64,000 bases of DNA from Bog-473 sp963783245 (GTDB lineage Bacteria > Actinomycetota > Acidimicrobiia > Acidimicrobiales > RAAP-2), in assembly GCA_963783245.1 (NCBI GenBank), contig CAWAMS010000001.1:595912-659911 (forward strand), in the 5' to 3' direction. The position numbers and the translations under genes were made by a program. Position 1 is the stretch's first letter, and each line of letters opens with the position of its first letter. Below, piece by piece: positions 17,837-24,689 of this stretch. Under the pieces are notes generated by a model, which worked only from the letters and a program-made list of their open reading frames with translations, was not told the origin of the DNA and searched no databases.

Positions 17837-18442
17837 TCACCACCGGCCGCGGTGGATCCGCGCGCTCGGGTCCGGGCGGCCACGCTCCAGCGACCGCGAC
17901 CGGTGGTCGTTCCCGTCGGGATGCCCGAGGGTGACCGCGCAGAAGAGGCGCCACGTCGAGGGCACGGACAGCGATCTGGCAAGAGCGTCCTCGCCCCGGA
18001 AATTGCCCAGGATGCACGCCCCGAGGCCGGCGTCAACGGCGGCAAGCAGGACGGTCATGACGCCGAACGCAGCATCGCCTGTCCAATAGGGAACCGGCCA
18101 CGCCGCCTCGTTAGTACCCAGGCGCGGATCGGCCTTGTCGGGCTCTGCGTAACGGGTGACGTACTCGGTGGCCGAGGCGTAGGCGAGGAGGATCACCGGA
18201 GCCCGGCTGAGCCCGGCGGCCCGGGGGCTGGTCGTGCGCCAGGACTCGTCCGTCGTGGCGTCCCAGTAACGGGCTGTTTCGGCGGGTCCGGAGAGGATGA
18301 TCCAGCAGGTCCCTCCGGTATTGCCGGCACTCGGAGCTCGCAACGCCGCCGCCACGATGCGGTCCACCACCGCCGGGTCGATCCCATCGGCGGCATAACT
18401 CCGGACCATGGCGCGGCGGCGGAGGGCCTCGTGGAGTTCCAT
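17837..18442 (-). CDS. Nitroreductase family FMN enzyme
   Basis: A 201-residue NAD(P)H-dependent FMN oxidoreductase-like protein. The N-terminus MELHEALRRRAMVRSY contains the family's RRxxVRxY FMN-phosphate motif, followed by AALRAPSAGNTGGT, and a C-terminal GLGACILGNFRGEDALA. I start at 18442 instead of the open frame's 18517 because the upstream part is a low-complexity repeat. The substrate cannot be inferred; related actinobacterial proteins are annotated only as nitroreductases. It ends 31 nt before the HNH gene start on the same strand. Confidence 0.85.
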   Translation of the reverse strand: MELHEALRRRAMVRSYAADGIDPAVVDRIVAAALRAPSAGNTGGTCWIILSGPAETARYWDATTDESWRTTSPRAAGLSRAPVILLAYASATEYVTRYAEPDKADPRLGTNEAAWPVPYWTGDAAFGVMTVLLAAVDAGLGACILGNFRGEDALARSLSVPSTWRLFCAVTLGHPDGNDHRSRSLERGRPDPSARIHRGRW

Positions 18443-18475
18443 GGGCGTAGTTTCCCAGAGGCCGGCCCAACCGCG

Positions 18476-18528
18476 GGAATGCCAACAGAGGGAATGCCAA
18501 CGGGAGGGGAATGCCAACAGAGGGAATG
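18476..18528 (+). repeat. Short direct repeats GGAATGCCAAC upstream of moeB
   Basis: GGAATGCCAACAGAG occurs at 18476 and 18508, GGAATGCCAAC at 18491, and a last GGAATG at 18523, giving spacings of 15, 17 and 15 bp. The array fills the divergent gap between the nitroreductase and moeB and could be an iterated protein-binding site or a simple slippage product. Confidence 0.8.
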
Positions 18529-18568
18529 TTGACCCCGCTGGTAGTGTTTAAACCCCTGGAGGTAGAGA

Positions 18569-19732
18569 GTGCCGACACCACGAGATCTTTTGAATGAAGC
18601 GAAGAAATCCATCCGGGAGGTGGAGCAGCAGGACGCAGAGCTGATCCTGACCGATGGTGGAGCGACCTTTCTCGATGTGCGCGAGCCCGACGAATACGAG
18701 CAGGGCGCCATTCCCAACGCCGTCCACCTACCCCGTGGGCATCTGGAATTCCAGGTTGAGGGCAAGCTGCCCGACAAGAGCCGCCCGGTCGTCGTGTACT
18801 GCGCCGGTGGCGTGCGCTCGGCCTTCGCCGCCAAGACCCTGGGTGAGCTCGGCTATACCGACGTCCAGTCCCTCGTCGGCGGGTTCAACAAGTGGAAGGA
18901 CGACGGCCGTCCATGGGCCGCGCCGCGGACCCTGAGCCCGGCCCAGCGCAACCGCTATCAGCGCCATCTGCTCCTGCCCGAGATCGGAGAGGTCGGCCAG
19001 CTGAAGCTGCTCGACTCCAAAGTGCTCCTGCTCGGTGCGGGCGGACTGGGCTCGCCTACCGCGCTGTACCTGGCCGCGGCCGGTGTCGGTACCCTCGGCA
19101 TCATCGACATGGACGTGGTCGACGAGTCCAACCTCCAGCGCCAGATCCTGCACAACATGGATCGGGTGGGGGACCGCAAGGTCGACTCGGCCAAGAAGAC
19201 ACTGACCGCATTGAACCCCGACGTGAACGTGGTGACCTACGACGTACGCCTCGGTGCCGACAACGTCCTCGATGTGATCGACGGCTACGACGTGATCGTG
19301 GACGGGACGGACAATTTCCCGACGAGGTATCTCGTCAACGATGCCGCGCTGCTCAAGCGGATTCCGGTGGTGCACGGCTCCATCTTCCGCTTCGAGGGCC
19401 AGGCCACCGTCTTCGACCCGTATAACGGCCCGTGCTACCGCTGCCTCATCCCCGAGCCGCCGCCGGCTGAGCTGGCGCCGTCGTGCTCCGAAGCGGGCGT
19501 GCTCGGCGTGTTGCCGGGGATTATCGGATCCATCCAGGCGATCGAGGCCATCAAGATGCTGCTCGATCTCGGCGAACCCCTGGTCGGCCGCCTCCTTTCC
19601 TATGACGCGCTCGAGCAGTCGTTCCGCACCTTCAAGGTGCGGCGCGACCCGGCCTGTCCCGCCTGTGGGCCCGACGCCGGTGAGATCGTGATCGCGGAGT
19701 ACGACGACCTCTGCATGCCCCACGCACACTGA
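18569..19732 (+). CDS. moeB: Rhodanese-MoeB/ThiF fusion (sulfur-carrier adenylyltransferase/sulfurtransferase)
   Basis: A 387-residue protein that activates the C-terminus of a ubiquitin-like sulfur carrier with ATP. Residues ~1-112 are a rhodanese domain with active-site Cys in VVYCAGGVRS; residues ~120-387 are ThiF/MoeB with the nucleotide loop LLGAGGLGSP, DxD-type DGTDNFPTRYLVND and zinc-binding pairs CYRC and CPAC. SCSEAGVLG holds the catalytic-loop cysteine. The usual mycobacterial MoeZ has rhodanese at the C-terminus; here it is first. GTG 18569 has a strong GGAGGT at 18558-18563. No carrier protein (MoaD/ThiS/CysO) is nearby. Confidence 0.92.
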   Translation: MPTPRDLLNEAKKSIREVEQQDAELILTDGGATFLDVREPDEYEQGAIPNAVHLPRGHLEFQVEGKLPDKSRPVVVYCAGGVRSAFAAKTLGELGYTDVQSLVGGFNKWKDDGRPWAAPRTLSPAQRNRYQRHLLLPEIGEVGQLKLLDSKVLLLGAGGLGSPTALYLAAAGVGTLGIIDMDVVDESNLQRQILHNMDRVGDRKVDSAKKTLTALNPDVNVVTYDVRLGADNVLDVIDGYDVIVDGTDNFPTRYLVNDAALLKRIPVVHGSIFRFEGQATVFDPYNGPCYRCLIPEPPPAELAPSCSEAGVLGVLPGIIGSIQAIEAIKMLLDLGEPLVGRLLSYDALEQSFRTFKVRRDPACPACGPDAGEIVIAEYDDLCMPHAH

Positions 19733-19813
19733 CTCCCCCCACCGCGATTCCTGGGCCCGCCGATCCCCGCCACTCGCCGACGCCGGCGGCCCGCCGACCC
19801 CCCCACTGCCGGC

Positions 19814-20824
19814 GTGACTGACGACGCGGTGCCCCCGCAGGCCGTCGATCGCATCACCCTGGCGGGATCCGAGGTTGCCGTGCCGCCTCTCGGGGTGGGC
19901 ACGTGGGCCTGGGGCGACAAAGGCACTTGGGGCATGGGGGGCTACGACAACTCCTACAGCGAGGCGACGATTCGCGAGGCGTGGGAGGCCTGCATCGAGG
20001 CGGGCGTCACCCTGTTCGACACCGCCGAGGTCTACGGGGGCGGCGAGAGCGAGCGCATCATCGGCCGCCTCGTGGCCCTCGATCCTTCGGTGCGGTCCAA
20101 GGTGGTCATCGCCACCAAGTTCATGCCGATGCCATGGAAACTGGCGGTCACGTCCTCCCTGGTCAAGTCGGCGAAGGCCTCGCTCGGGCGTCTCGGCATC
20201 GATTCGATCGACCTTTACCAGATCCACGGTCCGATCTCCCTGCGCTCCCACAGTGCCCTCGCTGATGCCCTGGCCACGGCCCACGCTGAGGGATTGATCA
20301 AGGCCATCGGCGTGTCGAACTACTCGGTCAAGGAGACGAGATCGATGGACGCCGCGCTGCGCGAGCGGGGTCTGCGCTTGGCCACCAACCAGATCGAGTT
20401 CTCGCTTCTCCGGTCTATGCCGGAGAAGGTGGGCCTCTTGGCGTGCTGCCGTGAGCTCGGTGTGGTCCCATTGGCGTATTCGCCGATCGGCCAGGGCCGG
20501 CTGACCGGCAAGTTCTCGGTCGCCAATCCGCCCCCCAAGGCCCGCGACTTCTCGGCGCACCCGATGGAAGAGGTGGACAAGGTGGTCGAGGTGCTGCGCC
20601 GCATCGGCACGGCACACGGGGAGCGCACGCCGAGCCAGGTCGCCCTGGCCTGGATCATCGCCAAGGGCGCCATCCCCATACCCGGCGCCAAGAGTGCGAA
20701 ACAGGCCCTGGACAACGCCGGCGCACTGGGGTGGCGCCTGGACGACGCCGAGTTGGCCGAGCTCGATGCGGCCTCGCTGTACGGCACCCGTACCCTCAAC
20801 CAACGACTCTGGCAACACGGCTGA
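19814..20824 (+). CDS. Aldo/keto reductase
   Basis: A 336-residue NADPH-dependent (alpha/beta)8 reductase. The catalytic tetrad is visible: Asp in LFDTAEVYG with Tyr six residues later, Lys in VIATKFMPMP and His in LYQIHGP; the C-terminal cofactor loop reads IPIPGAKSAKQALDN. This most resembles the pyridoxal-reductase/plant-like AKR clade (GTWAWGD near the N-terminus), but substrate is unknown. GTG 19814 is chosen as the only near start that keeps the N-terminal beta-strand; a GTG start makes the first residues uncertain. Confidence 0.88.
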   Translation: MTDDAVPPQAVDRITLAGSEVAVPPLGVGTWAWGDKGTWGMGGYDNSYSEATIREAWEACIEAGVTLFDTAEVYGGGESERIIGRLVALDPSVRSKVVIATKFMPMPWKLAVTSSLVKSAKASLGRLGIDSIDLYQIHGPISLRSHSALADALATAHAEGLIKAIGVSNYSVKETRSMDAALRERGLRLATNQIEFSLLRSMPEKVGLLACCRELGVVPLAYSPIGQGRLTGKFSVANPPPKARDFSAHPMEEVDKVVEVLRRIGTAHGERTPSQVALAWIIAKGAIPIPGAKSAKQALDNAGALGWRLDDAELAELDAASLYGTRTLNQRLWQHG

Positions 20825-20854
20825 GCTGACCTGGTGGCCCAGGAAGGGCCGCTG

Positions 20855-20860
20855 TACGGT
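20855..20860 (+). promoter_or_regulatory. Putative -10 box (leaderless) of ctaG
   Basis: TACGGT sits 8 nt before ATG 20869, consistent with a leaderless message. There is no purine-rich ribosome-binding site in between. Confidence 0.45.
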
Positions 20861-20868
20861 GGACGCGC

Positions 20869-21801
20869 ATGATGCCCCTGCTGGCTGTCGCCTCGCTGCC
20901 GCCACTGCGGGGGAGCCAGTTGCTCTCGACGACCTTCAACGCCATTCCCATCGTGCTGATTCTGGGCGCCCTGGTCCTCTACCTCTGGGGCGTCCAGCGA
21001 GCGAATCGGCTACGCCCGCGTCATCCATGGTCCACCCTTAAGACGGCGGCTTTCATCGGCGGACTGGTCACCACCGCCATCTCGATCTTCACCTTCATCG
21101 GCGTCTACCAGCAGGAATTGTTCTGGGACCACATGGTCCAGCACCTGCTCCTGATCATGGTGGCCGCGCCCCTTTTCGCGATCGCGTCCCCGATCAAGCT
21201 GGCGTGGTGGGCCACGACCGGCACGGCCCATGTGCGCGTCACCGCTGTGCTGCGATCGCGCATCGCCCGCGTTCTGGGTCACCCCGCCGTGGCGTTCGTG
21301 GCGTACGCCGTGCTGATCCCGATCACCCACCTGACGGTCTGGTACAACTACACGCTCGAGCACCCCGCCGTCGACAACCTCGAACACCTGCTCTTCCTTG
21401 CATTGGGCTACATGTTCTGGCGACAGATCTTCGGCGACGACCCCAATTGCTACAGGCTGCACCCCGCCTTGAAGTTCGGGTACCTCTTCCTGGCTATTCC
21501 CATCGACACCTTCACCGGCCTCTCGCTGGACCAGCAGGTCAAGGAGTTGTTCCCGGCCTACCTCACCTTCCACCGCACATGGGGCCCCTCCCTGGTCGAC
21601 GACCTCCACATCGGCGGCGTCCTCATGTGGGTGGCCGGGGACACGCTGATGCTGTGGCCCATGATCCCCGTGGCCATCGAATGGATGCATCTCGAGGAGC
21701 GCAAAGCCGTCCGCATCGATCGCCAGCTCGATGCCGCCGAAGAGGCCGAAGAGGCCGAGTTGGCCCGCTTCCTGGCGGAGCCGACCGGTCCGGTCGAATA
21801 G
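20869..21801 (+). CDS. ctaG: Cytochrome c oxidase assembly factor CtaG
   Basis: A 310-residue polytopic membrane protein with about seven helices, of the CtaG (caa3_CtaG) family that helps insert copper into cytochrome oxidase. Hallmarks are WDHMVQHLLLIMVAAPLFA, LTVWYNYTLEHPAVDNLEHL and DDLHIGGVLMWVAGD; the conserved histidines in these segments are candidate metal ligands. The acidic C-terminal tail (AAEEAEEAELARFL) is cytoplasmic. No oxidase subunits are encoded in the window. Confidence 0.9.
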   Translation: MMPLLAVASLPPLRGSQLLSTTFNAIPIVLILGALVLYLWGVQRANRLRPRHPWSTLKTAAFIGGLVTTAISIFTFIGVYQQELFWDHMVQHLLLIMVAAPLFAIASPIKLAWWATTGTAHVRVTAVLRSRIARVLGHPAVAFVAYAVLIPITHLTVWYNYTLEHPAVDNLEHLLFLALGYMFWRQIFGDDPNCYRLHPALKFGYLFLAIPIDTFTGLSLDQQVKELFPAYLTFHRTWGPSLVDDLHIGGVLMWVAGDTLMLWPMIPVAIEWMHLEERKAVRIDRQLDAAEEAEEAELARFLAEPTGPVE

Positions 21802-21833
21802 TCGTAGATCGGCAAATCTCATCCAGCGATGGC

Positions 21834-21863
21834 TTTACATGTGACTAAATGGTCACCTATTGT
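21834..21863 (+). promoter_or_regulatory. Promoter with embedded inverted-repeat operator for the ArsR-SRPBCC gene
   Basis: A -35-like TTTACA (21834-21839) and -10-like TATTGT (21858-21863) are 18 bp apart. The spacer is filled exactly by GTGACTAAATGGTCAC (21841-21856), an inverted repeat with GTGAC/GTCAC arms. The -10 ends 7 nt before GTG 21871, predicting a leaderless transcript. An ArsR-type dimer bound here would block polymerase, so autorepression is likely (inference). Confidence 0.6.
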
Positions 21864-21870
21864 GTCCGAC

Positions 21871-22626
21871 GTGGACGATGTCTTCAGGGCCCTTGCCGAT
21901 CCGACGAGACGCAGCCTGCTCGACGAGCTCTTCCTGCGGGACGGGCAGACGTTGGGCGAGCTGGAGGGGCGCTTCGACATGACGCGATTCGGCGTCATGA
22001 AGCACCTCAAGCTTCTCGAGGAGGCCGGGCTGGTGGTGACCCGGAGGCAGGGCCGGGAAAAGCTCCATTTTCTGAATCCCGTCCCGATCAGGCTCGTCCA
22101 CGACCGTTGGGTGAGCAAGTACGCGGAGCCCTGGGTGGCCGGGCTCAGCGACCTCAAGAAAGAAATGGAGCGTCAGATGGAGAAGGTGTTCGAGATCTAT
22201 ATCCGCACCACGCCCGAGCGCCTCTGGGAGGCGATCACCGATCCCGAGATCCGCAAGAAGTACAACTTCGGCGCCGGTGTCATGTCGGACTGGAAGGTCG
22301 GCTCTCCGCTGCAGATGGGCGTGCCCGAGGTCGACCTGTTGCTCGGCGGGGGAGAAGTCCTCGAGGTCGACCCGCCCCGACGGCTGGTACACACCATGAC
22401 GGCACTGTGGGGTGACGACGTGAAGAGCGAGGGCGCCTCTCGGGTGACATGGGAGATCACGCAGGTCCAGGACTCCTGCCAACTGACCGTCATCCACGAC
22501 GAATTCCGCGAGGGCGCCAACCCGCAGCTCTACGGCGGTTGGCCGATGATCCTCTCGGGTCTCAAGACGTGGTTGGAGTCGGGTGAGTTGCTGACGACGC
22601 CGGGGTCGCTGCTGTACGGCAGCTGA
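21871..22626 (+). CDS. ArsR-type winged-helix regulator fused to an SRPBCC/AHSA1 domain
   Basis: A 251-residue fusion. Residues 1-~85 are an ArsR helix-turn-helix (DDVFRALADPTRRSLLDEL, MTRFGVMKHLKLLEEAGLV, recognition helix and wing RRQGREKLHFLNP). Residues ~105-250 are an AHSA1/SRPBCC hydrophobic-pocket domain (FEIYIRTTPERLWEAITDP, and SRVTWEITQ near the end). The pocket probably binds the inducing ligand. I start at GTG 21871, giving MDDVFRALADP, because the promoter elements overlap the upstream ATG 21829. No metal-binding cysteine pair of classical ArsR is present. Converges on the VKOR gene. Confidence 0.85.
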   Translation: MDDVFRALADPTRRSLLDELFLRDGQTLGELEGRFDMTRFGVMKHLKLLEEAGLVVTRRQGREKLHFLNPVPIRLVHDRWVSKYAEPWVAGLSDLKKEMERQMEKVFEIYIRTTPERLWEAITDPEIRKKYNFGAGVMSDWKVGSPLQMGVPEVDLLLGGGEVLEVDPPRRLVHTMTALWGDDVKSEGASRVTWEITQVQDSCQLTVIHDEFREGANPQLYGGWPMILSGLKTWLESGELLTTPGSLLYGS

Positions 22627-23161
22627 CAGGGGCAGCCGCCCTCACGGAGAGGGCACTGGATCCAGGTCGTCGGCGTCGTCGGCGTCGTCGGCGTCCAGCG
22701 GTGTCGTGGGCGTCCGCCATGCTCAGGGTGCCGAGCACCGTCGAAATGAAGACGACGAACGTGAGCACGTGCACCGCCGTACACCAGAGGCAGATCGCGT
22801 CGATCCTGAACAGCTCCGTGGCGAGGAGGTAGAGCACCGTGCCCACCCCGATGACTGACCACGCCATCCTGACCCGCCGGATCAGGTGATCCGTCCGTCT
22901 CCACATGGCAGGTAGTTGGAGGACCACCATCACGGCGAAGAAGACCAGACCCAGAACGGCGACCGGCACGCCGGCCACCTTCGAGTACGCGCTGGTGGTC
23001 ACGGCCAGGCAGTTGACGACACCCTTGTCCGAGCACACGAGATTGGCCGAGCCGGTGTAGTGCTCATAGGTCAGGTAGCCCGCGACCCCGAGGCCGCCGA
23101 GGCTGGCGGCTGTGCCCACCAGCCCCGCCCACCGTGGGGAGCGGCTCCGCGGCTCACCCAT
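22562..23161 (-). CDS. Vitamin K epoxide reductase (VKOR) family membrane protein
   Basis: A polytopic quinone-linked thiol oxidase. It has the redox CXXC (CLWC, last helix region) and the loop cysteine pair (CSDKGVVNC) of bacterial VKOR, plus four helices. VKOR reoxidises a periplasmic thioredoxin-like partner to drive disulfide formation. ATG 23161 overlaps the stop of the upstream CPVC-containing gene, so the two are co-translated. The C-terminus is odd: after the last helix the frame reads an Arg-rich run through a 9-bp repeat and extends 65 bp antisense into the ArsR-SRPBCC gene. One base shift would instead give an acidic tail (DADDADDADD) stopping at 22642, so a frameshift there is plausible. 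Confidence 0.83.
   Translation of the reverse strand: MGEPRSRSPRWAGLVGTAASLGGLGVAGYLTYEHYTGSANLVCSDKGVVNCLAVTTSAYSKVAGVPVAVLGLVFFAVMVVLQLPAMWRRTDHLIRRVRMAWSVIGVGTVLYLLATELFRIDAICLWCTAVHVLTFVVFISTVLGTLSMADAHDTAGRRRRRRRRRPGSSALSVRAAAPVSCRTAATPASSATHPTPTTS
22666..22692 (-). repeat. 9-bp tandem repeat (GTCGTCGGC)3 in the VKOR gene tail
   Basis: Three perfect units (plus-strand reading). The tract encodes the suspicious Arg run of the VKOR C-terminus and is a likely site of slippage or sequencing error. Confidence 0.85.
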
Positions 23162-24089
23162 TGCCGAGGGCGTTGCAGACGGCAGCCGGCTTGTTGCCAC
23201 TCAGCGTGCTGCAGATGGTCTGAACGAGCACCTTGGCCGACGCGTCGATGTCGGCGCCGATGACAGTGGAGTTGTTCCCGATGTCCTTCGCTATGTCGGC
23301 GAACGTCACACCCTCGAGCACCGCCGGGTCGTACTGCGCAGTGGTGAGCTCCGTCTTCCCCCCGAAATCGACCCAGGGGAACGACTGGTCCGTGTGGGAC
23401 GTCCACAGCTTTTGTTGAGCAGCGGTCGGCGTCTGGAGGGACACGTAGTAGTTGCCATCGGGCTGATTGGTCGTCGTCTCCACCGGTGTGAAGGTGAAGT
23501 AGGGGCTCGAGTACGTCGAGTTGTAGAACGTCAAGGTGGGGATGTCCCCGTCGCTCACAGCCGAGTGGATCTCCCCGGGCTGACGGCTGAACGTCCCGAA
23601 CTTGGAAAGCGCCACATACATGGCCCATCGTTCGGTGGCACAGACGGGGCAGAACTCGGCGCCGATATAGAGCAGATCCGGTTTCCCGTCCGCCGTCAGC
23701 TTGGCGTCGGTGATCGTTTCCGGAGCCGCCACAATTCCACCGCTCGGTGCGTCCGCCAGACTGCTCAGTGGGACCGATGCCAGCTTGCTGGTGACGGTCG
23801 CCGCGATCGGCGTGCCAGCGGCGGGCGATATCTCGGACGCGCCGGTGGATCCGCCACGGCCACCTGCCCAGACGGCGACGAGCACAGCCACGACGACCAC
23901 TGCCATGACGATGGATCCCAGCCCGAGGAGGCGGTTCCTACGTCGGCGCGAGGCCAGGGCGGCGGCCCGTTCCTTGGCTGCCTGTCGTTCGCTGAATTTC
24001 TTGCGGTTGTTCACGGGTGAGTTGGTTGAGGGCTTCGATGATCGGGGTTTGTTGTCTTCTTCGCGCGCACGCGAATGGTCTTTCGACAT
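23154..24089 (-). CDS. Membrane-anchored DUF929-like thioredoxin-fold protein with CPVC motif
   Basis: A 311-residue protein with a basic cytoplasmic N-terminus (residues 1-52), a single membrane anchor (~53-75, IVMAVVVVAVLVAVWAGG) and an extracytoplasmic domain. IGAEFCPVCATERW carries a CXXC in the position of a thioredoxin-fold active site, matching the DUF929 family. In Gram-positive bacteria a VKOR and a DsbA-like partner form disulfides in exported proteins; the overlapping VKOR gene makes this pair a candidate for that role (inference). GGAGA precedes ATG 24089. Two further cysteines (TICSTL, AVCNAL) near the C-terminus may form a structural disulfide. Confidence 0.82.
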   Translation of the reverse strand: MSKDHSRAREEDNKPRSSKPSTNSPVNNRKKFSERQAAKERAAALASRRRRNRLLGLGSIVMAVVVVAVLVAVWAGGRGGSTGASEISPAAGTPIAATVTSKLASVPLSSLADAPSGGIVAAPETITDAKLTADGKPDLLYIGAEFCPVCATERWAMYVALSKFGTFSRQPGEIHSAVSDGDIPTLTFYNSTYSSPYFTFTPVETTTNQPDGNYYVSLQTPTAAQQKLWTSHTDQSFPWVDFGGKTELTTAQYDPAVLEGVTFADIAKDIGNNSTVIGADIDASAKVLVQTICSTLSGNKPAAVCNALGNG

Positions 24090-24195
24090 GAGAGTTCTCC
24101 ATGGTTCGTCAGGGCGCGAGGTCGCGCCCCAAAAGGGTCAGATGCGTGAGGACCGCAGCAGCGAAGCCGCCGACCTCACGAGCAGGCGTGGCCGC

Positions 24196-24561
24196 TCAGG
24201 CGGCCAGAAGCGCGTGCGTGGAGAACTGTGGGGGATGGAACAACGACGAGACGACGCCTCGAGGAAGGCGACGAGCGAGGGCGCGGATGCGGCGGGACAA
24301 ACCGCTGCCCGAGGCCGTGAGGAGGACGCCCGCCATTCCCGCCAACGCCGCGAGCGTGAGGACCGGGGTGGGCACGGCCGGGGCGCTCTTGCTACAGCTG
24401 GTGCCGGCGCACCCCGACGGGAACGTGGGCGGCCCGGGACGCGCAATAGCCATCTGACCAGGCGCGGCATAGGTGCCTGTCAGGAGTGCCTGCGGCATGA
24501 AGCCACCGAGCACAATGGCGGCCAAGACGACCGCCACCCCGAGGCGCGCACGCAGCGACAT
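24196..24561 (-). CDS. Small exported or membrane protein, unknown function
   Basis: A 121-residue protein not matched to a family. MSLRARLGVAVVLAAIVLGGFMP is a signal peptide or anchor; a Cys-rich short loop (GCAGTSC) follows, then a second hydrophobic segment (LTLAALAGMAGVLLTASG) and a basic tail. A TAGAAT box exactly 7 nt before ATG 24561 supports both the gene and this start over the longer frame from 24621. It lies just upstream of the DUF929-like/VKOR pair on the same strand, so it may belong to the same redox unit. Confidence 0.6.
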   Translation of the reverse strand: MSLRARLGVAVVLAAIVLGGFMPQALLTGTYAAPGQMAIARPGPPTFPSGCAGTSCSKSAPAVPTPVLTLAALAGMAGVLLTASGSGLSRRIRALARRLPRGVVSSLFHPPQFSTHALLAA

Positions 24562-24568
24562 GACCTCA

Positions 24569-24574
24569 ATTCTA
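24569..24574 (-). promoter_or_regulatory. Putative -10 box (leaderless)
   Basis: TAGAAT on the minus strand lies 7 nt before the start at 24561. It is among the closest matches to TANNNT/TATAAT in the window. Confidence 0.5.
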
Positions 24575-24676
24575 GGGGGGTCGTATCCGAATACGTCGTC
24601 ACCCCCGGTCATGGCCGTCACACAGCTCCTCCAGGGCCGTTACAGGGCCTGGGCTGCCCTTACGCTTGCAGTCTCG

Positions 24677-24682
24677 TAGGCT
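24677..24682 (+). promoter_or_regulatory. Putative -10 box (leaderless) of the acyl-CoA mutase gene
   Basis: TAGGCT lies 7 nt before GTG 24690, which selects that start over TTG 24666 and ATG 24702. Confidence 0.45.
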
Positions 24683-24689
24683 CCTAGGT

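Noticed and set aside
21829..21870. ATG 21829 as the start of the ArsR-SRPBCC protein
   Set aside because: The 14 extra residues would be encoded by the promoter/operator itself; GTG 21871 gives the canonical ArsR beginning.
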